Shown here one piece after another: positions 1-6,799 of a stretch of 30,515 nt of DNA (positions are counted from its first letter, which is position 1; the number at the start of each line of letters is the position of its first letter). Below the pieces are notes generated by a model. The model saw only the letters and a program-made list of their open reading frames with translations, had not been told where the DNA came from and searched no databases. The stretch comes from a virus. The position numbers and the translations under genes were made by a program. Where the stretch lies: positions 1-30,515 of the IMG/VR virus record IMGVR_UViG_3300032086_003564. The stretch is one strand, 5' to 3'.

Positions 1-1893
1 ATCTCTATACTCCGCTATTTCTTGTGGTACAGATGAGATCTCTTGCTCCAGAGCATCAAGCTTTTTCGAAAGTGCGGTAGAGTCTTCCTCGAAAGAGGCT
101 ATTTCGCGCTCCTTAACAGAAAGTAACGTCTGTTCACGGGCCAGCTCAGTTCGAGACTCCTTGATTTCTGAATCGTAGTCAGTGCCTCTTAGCCGTTTAA
201 GCGCACCCTTGAGGTCAACAGAGTCTTCATTACACATTTTGAACTTCTTGTCAAAAAGCTCAAGATCCAAAAACTTGCCTAGGATTTCTTTTCGTCGAGT
301 CGACCCCTCGTTTAGATAAGAAAGCGAATCAAGCTGGCTAGCCATAGAAGTTAAGAGGAAATCTTCAACAGTCCCAAACATTTTCTTGATGTTGTAATCT
401 GTTTCCATCCTAGTAGTGCCGTTTAGTGAATGCTCTTCTTGAGTAACGTTATCGTAAACATCGAAGTCTACGTCAGTTTTGGCTTCTACGGTCTTCTTCC
501 CCTTGAGAGTTCGGTTATACTTCTTGCTTTTTCTTTCAATCTTGTATGTTTTTGTGCCAATAGCGATCTCAACGTACCCACGGCACTCTTCCTCATTTTG
601 ATTGATTAAATTAAGGTTCTTTCGATTGTTTTTTGAGGTAGTGTTGTAGACGGTATAAAGCAGACTATCGATGATACTAGATTTGCCCGAGAAGTTTTTA
701 CCAAGAATGCCCACAACTCCGTTGAGATTTTCAAAATTAATTGAATTGCCTTCGCCATAATTGAAGAGGTTGTCCCACTCTACTTTCTTTAGGCGCCAGT
801 TAACATTGCGAATGACGTCTTCTTGTTTTTCTGCAGAATTATTATACTTTTTGTTCATCTCATACACTTTCTTTAGTGTATCGTTCTCCGCGCAGTAGTC
901 CTTGAGGTACTCGTCAATCAGTTCTTCTTGTACAGCAATATCGCGCAGGTCCTCCTGGAAGACAGAACCGGCAATATTTTCAACGCTTCCGCGTTCGCCT
1001 GCTGCGCGGCTTAAATAAGTTACTGCTTCAGGCTTAAACCTAGCCTTTGCGACATCTATCGCCTTTCTCACCACATCTAGGGGCAGATTGTTTTCTGAAA
1101 CCAGCCGCAAACGAGCGCCTGTTACGACTTCCAACTTGTTTGGCAGTCTGCCCTTTGGTGTTAGATTAATTGTTATAAAAGGTTTCGGATTTTTTAGCTC
1201 GACATGTTCGCATGTGTAGGTATCTTTATCTGTGATATCCCAAACTAGAAAACCTTTGTCGTTACTTTCCCCGTGGTTTTGTTGTACCGTCGAACCCGGA
1301 TAGCGTATTTTTCCCGCTTTGTCAAGGGTTTGATTGGTCTTGTGTATATCGCCAAGAAAACCATAATCGAAATTATTAAAAATATTAACATCATCTTCCC
1401 CACTTTCCATTTTCCATCCGGTATCTGTCGTTACACCGCTAACAGCGCCGTGGTACAGAGCAATATTAACTCTATTTGTGTCGGACGGAGTACACCAGTT
1501 GTCTCTGTCAAACACCGACAAAACATTAATCGTAAATTTTTCATCTAAATGCGTTTCTCCGGAGTCTTTTAATAAATATAAATTTTTGTGCCCTAATGCC
1601 TTGGCAATTGGTGTTAAGGCATCCTGGCGGCTAGAGTTTCTTAAGTTGCCGTCGTGATTACCCAAAATAATATAAGTCGGGGCAATGTCGGCGAGGTTCT
1701 TAAAGAAGTCACTACACATCTCAACAAACTCTGGGCTAATTTGTGTCTTTGTATGTGCGATGTCTCCACAGTGGATAATATAATCCACCTTGTGGCTTTT
1801 CAATTTTTTATAGAGGTGCTTGAATACCTCTCTATATTCTTTGTGATATTTTAAGTTTCTAATATGCGTGTCTGCAATATGAGCAAATTTCAT
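1..1893 (-). CDS. Fused Mre11/SbcD (gp47-like) nuclease and Rad50/SbcC (gp46-like) ATPase, truncated at left edge
   Basis: The frame is open without a stop from an ATG at 1893 to position 1, giving 631 codons with the C-terminus outside the window. I checked every in-phase triplet. Residues 1-185 carry the calcineurin-like phosphoesterase motifs of Mre11/SbcD: D8-T-H10, G43-D44, G78-N-H80-D, H148-G and G181-D-I-H184-K, followed by a YPGS...QQNHGE segment. Residues 265-375 look like the Mre11 C-terminal region that binds Rad50. A Rad50-type ATPase N-lobe follows, with Walker A GKNFSGKS at 398-405 and a charged helical stretch from about residue 530 that begins the coiled coil. Walker B, the signature motif and the zinc hook would lie off the window. 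In T4 these are two genes, 47 and 46, which process DNA ends for recombination-dependent replication. A ribosome site GAAAGG lies 6-7 nt before the ATG. The family assignment is firm; the full length is unknown. Confidence 0.93.
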   Translation of the reverse strand, partial: MKFAHIADTHIRNLKYHKEYREVFKHLYKKLKSHKVDYIIHCGDIAHTKTQISPEFVEMCSDFFKNLADIAPTYIILGNHDGNLRNSSRQDALTPIAKALGHKNLYLLKDSGETHLDEKFTINVLSVFDRDNWCTPSDTNRVNIALYHGAVSGVTTDTGWKMESGEDDVNIFNNFDYGFLGDIHKTNQTLDKAGKIRYPGSTVQQNHGESNDKGFLVWDITDKDTYTCEHVELKNPKPFITINLTPKGRLPNKLEVVTGARLRLVSENNLPLDVVRKAIDVAKARFKPEAVTYLSRAAGERGSVENIAGSVFQEDLRDIAVQEELIDEYLKDYCAENDTLKKVYEMNKKYNNSAEKQEDVIRNVNWRLKKVEWDNLFNYGEGNSINFENLNGVVGILGKNFSGKSSIIDSLLYTVYNTTSKNNRKNLNLINQNEEECRGYVEIAIGTKTYKIERKSKKYNRTLKGKKTVEAKTDVDFDVYDNVTQEEHSLNGTTRMETDYNIKKMFGTVEDFLLTSMASQLDSLSYLNEGSTRRKEILGKFLDLELFDKKFKMCNEDSVDLKGALKRLRGTDYDSEIKESRTELAREQTLLSVKEREIASFEEDSTALSKKLDALEQEISSVPQEIAEYRD

Positions 1894-1914
1894 GTTACAC
1901 CTTTCGTAATATAA

Positions 1915-1942
1915 AATATACGAACGTATTTTACTATGTAAA
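1915..1942 (-). promoter_or_regulatory. Candidate sigma70-like promoter before the SbcD-SbcC fusion gene
   Basis: On the minus strand the gap after the primase stop reads TTTACA (1942-1937), a 16-bp spacer and TATATT (1920-1915). Each hexamer matches five of six consensus positions. Transcription would start near 1908, just ahead of the GAAAGG ribosome site. A short inverted repeat, ATACG-TT-CGTAT (1929-1918), overlaps the spacer and -10 and could be an operator. The region is AT-rich, so a chance match is possible. Confidence 0.4.
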
Positions 1943-2881
1943 CTACATTCCTGATATTCTTTTCATTAAGTATCCATCCAGATTGATGAACTTGGCAGAG
2001 CTTTTTCTTTCTTCAAATTGTTTTTTTGTCATCTCGCCAACATCGTTGAATGGCTTTACATCTACTAAATATAACTCTATGTCATAGTTTAGAAAAAGTC
2101 TTATCAGCTTGTTTGTTTTTTTGTCTGCGTCTGGGTCTAAAGCAAGGTAAACAGGCGTGTCATTTTTGATAATCTGGTCGAACAAGCTTGACGTCTCCGT
2201 TAGCGTCGAGCCCAGAAGAGGTACTGAATTGTCGCCTGCCTTAATAGCATCAAACACGCCCTCTACAATTGTAATGGGCTCGTCAAAGTCTATGTAGGGG
2301 TGGTTAAATATAATGTCTTTTGAAGCCTCTGGATTTAGATACTTTCTCCAATCGCGGTCATATGAGCGAGAGATAAAGAAATTGACATCGCCATCTTCGT
2401 CAAAAGAGGGTATCACAATGCGGCCTCCGTATTTACCTTTAGGACAGTAACCTATTTTCCATTTTATGATGTCTTTTTTGCCAATTCTGCGGCTTTTTAA
2501 GTAGTTGATTGGATACATTGATGTGGTGGGTAGTTCTTTGTTGGCCAGTGAAATAAAGTCTTTTGGTAGGGAAATTTTATCCCTTGTATCCTCTTCTACC
2601 TGACCAAACAACTTGTCAGCAAATTTTTCAACTTCGATCTGCTGGGTCAGGCTTTTCCATTCATACTTTTGATCTGTTGTACCAAACTGCCTTACAATCC
2701 TATAAATGTTCCTGCCAGACCAATCGCAGACCCAGCACTTAAACGCGCCCTTTGTAAGATTAACGGAGAGCTTGCGCTTGTGGTGATCGCATTTTGGACA
2801 GTGAAAGAGATACTCTGCGCCTTTATTATAGAAGCCGCCTAGTACGTTTTTTAATAGCTTTACTTTTCTCTCTTCTGACAA
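1943..2881 (-). CDS. DNA primase, DnaG/gp61 type (CHC2-like zinc finger plus TOPRIM)
   Basis: The product would make RNA primers for lagging-strand synthesis at the phage fork. From the TTG at 2881 it is 312 aa, close to T4 gp61 (about 340 aa). A zinc-binding module is visible as C28-P-K-C31 and C49-W-V-C52. A TOPRIM core follows, with the glutamate of IVEG at E207 and the acidic DPD pair at D249/D251. No helicase domain is attached. The frame has no ATG or GTG before the zinc finger. Candidate starts are TTG at 2932 (73-nt overlap with the resolvase gene) and TTG at 2881 (22-nt overlap). I prefer 2881 because the extra 17 residues only mirror the resolvase coding sequence in another frame. 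Neither start has a good ribosome site, so the gene probably relies on translational coupling, or on frameshifting from the gene ahead (see findings). Function is well supported; the start is uncertain. Confidence 0.88.
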   Translation of the reverse strand: MSEERKVKLLKNVLGGFYNKGAEYLFHCPKCDHHKRKLSVNLTKGAFKCWVCDWSGRNIYRIVRQFGTTDQKYEWKSLTQQIEVEKFADKLFGQVEEDTRDKISLPKDFISLANKELPTTSMYPINYLKSRRIGKKDIIKWKIGYCPKGKYGGRIVIPSFDEDGDVNFFISRSYDRDWRKYLNPEASKDIIFNHPYIDFDEPITIVEGVFDAIKAGDNSVPLLGSTLTETSSLFDQIIKNDTPVYLALDPDADKKTNKLIRLFLNYDIELYLVDVKPFNDVGEMTKKQFEERKSSAKFINLDGYLMKRISGM

Positions 2882-3378
2882 TCTAACCAGCCCGCACGTG
2901 CGATCACCCAACTGTCTGCCTTGTCGAAACAATGTGGCTTTGGATTTCCGTGCCTAGTATATTCTATAAGAACATCTGGTACGTTGTCAAGTACGTATTT
3001 TATAACGACCTCTTTGGCCTTGGTTCCTCTTGGCACAACAATACCGCACGATTTCCTAGCGGACACCGCTGCTAAATACGTCGGCTCAACGCCATACTGT
3101 CGAAAACAGATCCAAGAAACAATACCATTGAATCTAGAAAGTGTAGAAAGAGTTTTAGCTGACGAGAACCCGCTCCTAAATGATTGCAAAGACTGCTCAA
3201 TATAAATTCTATCAGGCTTGATAGGAAGATTACAAATTCTTTCATTTACAAATTCCGCTTTTTCAAAAATGCTTTTAAATTTTCTGGTATCCCATGCATC
3301 ATTATAGATAACCTTGCCGTTATCATCAATAATTGTGGCACCGGTAATGCTGGTGCTAACATCTAACCCTAAAATCAT
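2860..3378 (-). CDS. RuvC-like Holliday junction resolvase (RNase H fold)
   Basis: This 172-aa protein has the length and catalytic layout of RuvC. It starts MILGLDVSTSITG with D6 in the first strand, has E61 in IYIEQ, and ends with D152 and D155 in DKADSW. The D-x2-D spacing matches the 138/141 pair of E. coli RuvC. It would cleave four-way junctions formed during recombination-dependent replication and before packaging, the role that endonuclease VII (gp49) plays in T4. It lies between the structural genes and the primase, and its last 22 nt overlap the primase frame. The ATG at 3378 has no clear Shine-Dalgarno sequence; instead TATAAT lies 7 nt before it. The family call is confident; the exact substrate is inferred. 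Confidence 0.85.
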   Translation of the reverse strand: MILGLDVSTSITGATIIDDNGKVIYNDAWDTRKFKSIFEKAEFVNERICNLPIKPDRIYIEQSLQSFRSGFSSAKTLSTLSRFNGIVSWICFRQYGVEPTYLAAVSARKSCGIVVPRGTKAKEVVIKYVLDNVPDVLIEYTRHGNPKPHCFDKADSWVIARAGWLDCQKREK

Positions 3379-3390
3379 AACAACATTATA

Positions 3391-4557
3391 CTATATGTCT
3401 AGCTTGAGTTTAAACGTATAACTTCTGCCTTCGATTTTTCTTACGGGATTTGCGAGAGAGGCGACTGCAATTAAATTTTTATTTTCGTCGTATATGCCAA
3501 CCTTCGAGATATAGGTCACAGGCTGGAAAGACGCAGTATAATTGTCATAACTACTGGTAACTATGTTTTTAATTTCTGTTTGGGCGTCTTCATAATATAT
3601 ATTCGAGCTTGAAACAGCGGAGACAGCACCAGACAAAAAAGTTGGATTATTAGAAAAATTGAGGCTATTCTCATCCGCATGTGCAAACATCGTGAGCGTT
3701 TGTACATAATTAACGCTATTGAAATCTATAGAAAAGCTTGATGAGGGCGCGCCCGATTGTGCATCGGTAGTAGCAAAATAGTGCCAAGATGCGCTGTAGC
3801 TGGTACCTCCGGATGTGTATTCTTCTGTGTGTGTGTCTAAGTTGGTGCTTGAAGTTAAGAGCACGAAACCTTCGTTGTATAGGACTACGCCCACCGAATC
3901 TCCTGTAGTAGAGCCAGTTGTTTGGTATAAAACGCCGTTCCTTTTTGTGTCGGAGGCCTCGGCGATCAAAGTGCCCGTAACATAATATTTTAATACAACT
4001 GAACCTTTTTCTATGCTGGAGCCATAAAAAATAGATGGTACCTGGATAATGTTTATTTTTTGTGATTCTTTTTGACCAAATGACGACGAATATGCATAAT
4101 GTGGGCTTAAAGTTGTATAAAAGTCTAGCGTATTTCGAAGAGCATACAAAACGTCTTTTTTCCTGCCAGTAAAAGAGGTATCAAACCTTTCAACTTTTAT
4201 GCTGGCTGTTAAAGGATAAGAGCCGGTGATCTGGTCTCCATAATTAAAATCTAAATTAAAATTACTGTCGGATATTGTTGAGAAGCTAGAAAAAGATCCG
4301 TTCTTGGTAACAAAAGGGTATATTAGCTGACTGTCACCGCTAGATGATACATTCTGCCTATTAACATTAAGTTCATAGAGATTAATGTGGCCGTCCGGTG
4401 TGTGAAAATTTGTTGAGTCCCTGTTTTCGTTATTATAGTACACAGAATTGTTGTACACATACAAACTAACTTGAGGGTGCGCTTCTAGCGTGTTGTGGAA
4501 TACGTCTTCTTTCTTAAAGCGAAAGAGAGTCCCATACTTTGTGACGTGTGAGGCCAT
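3391..4557 (-). CDS. Putative virion structural protein (388 aa), paralogue of the next gene upstream
   Basis: No named family is recognised. The protein is rich in Ser, Thr, Tyr and Asn and looks all-beta, with no signal peptide, membrane segment or catalytic motif. Its C-terminal two thirds resemble the 347-aa neighbour: both have SVG-(x)3-Y-(x)2-G-(x)2-L-TSS, then NPT-(x)2-(T/S)G, then PV(S/T)YI-(x)-VG(L/I)Y, a LIAVA/LLAVA stretch, a P(I/V)RK motif and a final LD(Y/I). The 12-nt gap from the neighbour holds a TGAGGT ribosome site 7 nt before the ATG. Position at the end of the baseplate/tail operon suggests a small virion or adsorption protein. It is the last structural gene before the DNA-metabolism genes. 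Confidence 0.75.
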   Translation of the reverse strand: MASHVTKYGTLFRFKKEDVFHNTLEAHPQVSLYVYNNSVYYNNENRDSTNFHTPDGHINLYELNVNRQNVSSSGDSQLIYPFVTKNGSFSSFSTISDSNFNLDFNYGDQITGSYPLTASIKVERFDTSFTGRKKDVLYALRNTLDFYTTLSPHYAYSSSFGQKESQKINIIQVPSIFYGSSIEKGSVVLKYYVTGTLIAEASDTKRNGVLYQTTGSTTGDSVGVVLYNEGFVLLTSSTNLDTHTEEYTSGGTSYSASWHYFATTDAQSGAPSSSFSIDFNSVNYVQTLTMFAHADENSLNFSNNPTFLSGAVSAVSSSNIYYEDAQTEIKNIVTSSYDNYTASFQPVTYISKVGIYDENKNLIAVASLANPVRKIEGRSYTFKLKLDI

Positions 4558-4569
4558 ACATTTACCTCA

Positions 4570-5613
4570 CTAGTAGTCTAGTCTAACTCGCAACGTCAGC
4601 TCAGTATTTGGATCCTTTCTAATTGGCTCTGACAGCTTAGCAACTGCCAACAGCTCATTGTCTGGCGAGTACAAACCAACACTGGTTATATAGCTTACTG
4701 GAAGGTCGTTCACATTGTTTTTAACAACTAATTTACTGCCCGTTATATACGTTGGGTTTGCGCTGTAATTAAACTCGTTATGATTAATTCTACAGAAATA
4801 AACAGCAGAATTAAGCTCGATAGTGTTATTGAAGTCGACATCATCTATCATGTGTCTGAAGCTATCAGCTAGTGTGTCAATTGTCGAGCCAGTTTGAGCC
4901 GCGTTAATTGCTGCGCCAGAAGACAAAGCGTGTGTGTTGTCTGCCGGAGTGCCGAACTGTTCTGTAAATATTGAAGAAGTTAAAACTAGTACACCGGCTT
5001 GGTAAAATATCAACCCTACTGAACTTTCGTTGTCAGCTGTCGAAGACGTAACTACAAGACCATAATCGCCAGCTGGCGATGTCCTAAATTCGTTAGCGGA
5101 AAGAAAATCACCAAACGTTTTTCTAGTCTCTCGGCCGGCACCAGTATTCGATATGACGCCTGAAGTGTGGAGTGATAGTCTAAAAGAATTCTTTTTAATT
5201 TCGTCCTTAGTCAACAGCCTCGTAAAATTCATGAAGAAGCAATGATTCATTATGTTGGTGCTGTCGTCTAGTGTGCCGTCAGAATCAAACTTTCTGATAT
5301 TTCCACTAACATCATAACCCATAAGAACCTGGGCCATTTGATTATAAATATTTAACTTTTTAGCGTTTTGTGTGTTAGCGGCGCCGCTAACATTTGAGCT
5401 GCATCCGTAGGTAATATCAAAAATATGATTTGCAGACGAGCTTAAATATGGATAGTCGTAGACTGACTCAAACATGCCATGAGAGAACTTCTTAATATTG
5501 TTGTCCGAATAGGTGCCAGAGACGATCGTCCCAGTAATTGGAATCGCCTCGTGCAATAAAGTCCTTGTATTTGTAACGTCGTCTCCGAGTAGTGATTTAA
5601 ATGTCTTTGCCAT
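4570..5613 (-). CDS. Putative virion structural protein (347 aa), paralogue of the 388-aa protein
   Basis: I do not recognise a characterised family. It shares its central and C-terminal parts with the 388-aa protein encoded next downstream, including NPTYITG, PVSYITSVGLY, LLAVAKL and a terminal RVRLDY. The N-terminal region (about residues 1-120) is its own and contains a few cysteines but no clear metal site. Start context is good: AAAGGT lies 7 nt before the ATG at 5613. Only 12 nt separate it from the preceding stop. Length, composition and neighbours fit a virion component expressed late with the tail genes. A tandem duplication within the operon is the simplest origin for the pair. Confidence 0.75.
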   Translation of the reverse strand: MAKTFKSLLGDDVTNTRTLLHEAIPITGTIVSGTYSDNNIKKFSHGMFESVYDYPYLSSSANHIFDITYGCSSNVSGAANTQNAKKLNIYNQMAQVLMGYDVSGNIRKFDSDGTLDDSTNIMNHCFFMNFTRLLTKDEIKKNSFRLSLHTSGVISNTGAGRETRKTFGDFLSANEFRTSPAGDYGLVVTSSTADNESSVGLIFYQAGVLVLTSSIFTEQFGTPADNTHALSSGAAINAAQTGSTIDTLADSFRHMIDDVDFNNTIELNSAVYFCRINHNEFNYSANPTYITGSKLVVKNNVNDLPVSYITSVGLYSPDNELLAVAKLSEPIRKDPNTELTLRVRLDY

Positions 5614-5625
5614 GTTTTTTACCTT

Positions 5626-6753
5626 TTATGCAATCTTTACATAACGCACTGGAATATCTAGCCTGTAACCTGTGTTTGCCCCAACTACTCTAACGATACT
5701 ATCAATATAGTGTATTGTTAAGCTGCTAGCACTTTGGCCATTGTAAAGCTGGTTGGCGTCAGCATCAAGCCCCAAAATATTGCCATCTGTGTTGGCAGCT
5801 TGTGAGCTTCCTAGCTGAGTGAACAAATATGTAGAGTTTTGCAAGTCTTGCGAAGCATGCAGCCTAAAATGCAGTGACTTACCTCTTGGGCCCTCGAACA
5901 CCTGCGGGTTCAAACTGGTAAGATCGTTCTTTATCTTACTGCCGTTTCCATCCACAGCATCGGCTGGGGATGAATTTCCCTTGGGATTGATGTAGGTGTC
6001 GCTTGTTAAGTAATACTGCGCAACGTTATCATCGTCAATAAAGTTAACGGCTTCTGCTACGTGATTTTCAGGGCCTTTTACCCTGCCTAGGCGGTAGTCC
6101 ATCTCAACGATAAACGCGCTTTCTAAAAGGTCGGAGTCTAGACCAACAGAAGCAGCGATTTCGTTCGTGTCAAGGCCTTGGTCAACTCTTACAAGTTGTT
6201 TTTGATCATCTTGGTTATCGGCAACTGTGTAACCCTGTAGCATGCCTGTCAAAGTTTTAGCTGCCTCGTCAGTAGTGCCAGAGCCTCTATAGTGGCTAAC
6301 TATATCCCAAGTGTCTTTATCGACTGCAACATAGAATTTAGTATCTGCTACAGTGCTAGTTGTTGATGAACCACTAAGCGCTCTAGAAAAAAGCCCAGAT
6401 GTGCCGGCCTGAATGTTGCCTCCAATACCGCTGATGTTTTGGTCGACAATGTTGTTTAGCTTAAGAACAGGCATATATAAGATGTTAGTTCTAGAAATAG
6501 ATATTAGCTTTGTTTTTTGGTTTGAAGTGTTGTTTGTAAAAGCCTCTAGCACCGGAGTTTGTAAAACCTCCAAATCATAGTAAGCACTGCCTGAAGAGTG
6601 GTTTTTGTTGTAGAGTGAATAGTTAATCTCGTCGTCTCCAAGAGCAAACTTGGAGATCTTGAAACTACCATCTCCCTGCGCCAACCTTAATCTTCCGGTG
6701 TCGGTTAATACTGCATCCAGTATGATGTCGCCTGAATTATCTAGGAATCCCAT
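5626..6753 (-). CDS. Putative virion structural protein (375 aa) with an LTxxGR N-terminal motif
   Basis: The N-terminus (residues 1-50) reads as a compact module: an acidic start, then AVLTDTGRLRLAQGDGSFKI and FALGDDEINY. The same pattern opens the 332-aa protein at 13364-14362. From memory, proteins starting this way recur in uncultured marine myovirus genomes without a proven function. The remainder is beta-rich and ends RLDIPVRYVKIA. A strong GAGGA ribosome site stands 6 nt before the ATG at 6753, which fixes the start. It follows a 46-nt gap, the second-longest in the structural block, and two in-frame stops end the gene before it. A neck, baseplate or tail protein is plausible by context only. 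Confidence 0.75.
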   Translation of the reverse strand: MGFLDNSGDIILDAVLTDTGRLRLAQGDGSFKISKFALGDDEINYSLYNKNHSSGSAYYDLEVLQTPVLEAFTNNTSNQKTKLISISRTNILYMPVLKLNNIVDQNISGIGGNIQAGTSGLFSRALSGSSTTSTVADTKFYVAVDKDTWDIVSHYRGSGTTDEAAKTLTGMLQGYTVADNQDDQKQLVRVDQGLDTNEIAASVGLDSDLLESAFIVEMDYRLGRVKGPENHVAEAVNFIDDDNVAQYYLTSDTYINPKGNSSPADAVDGNGSKIKNDLTSLNPQVFEGPRGKSLHFRLHASQDLQNSTYLFTQLGSSQAANTDGNILGLDADANQLYNGQSASSLTIHYIDSIVRVVGANTGYRLDIPVRYVKIA

Positions 6754-6799
6754 TTTTAGTCCTCGCCTTATAAATAGTCTTTAATTAATTAATGTTTCA

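Noticed and set aside
2882-2932. Longer primase start at TTG 2932
   Set aside because: It would add 17 residues lying entirely within resolvase coding sequence with a 73-nt overlap and no clear ribosome site; kept only as an alternative.
6769-6776. Exact T4 late-promoter box TATAAATA on the plus strand in the gap before the 375-aa gene, with others near 13398 and 29429
   Set aside because: It points away from the gene direction, the other copies are inside coding regions, and a few chance matches are expected in 30 kb of AT-rich DNA. No such box stands before genes on the coding strand.
6781-6792. Palindrome TTAATTAATTAA in the gap after the 941-aa gene
   Set aside because: It is a short AT-only palindrome without a GC stem or trailing T-run, so neither a terminator nor an operator can be argued.
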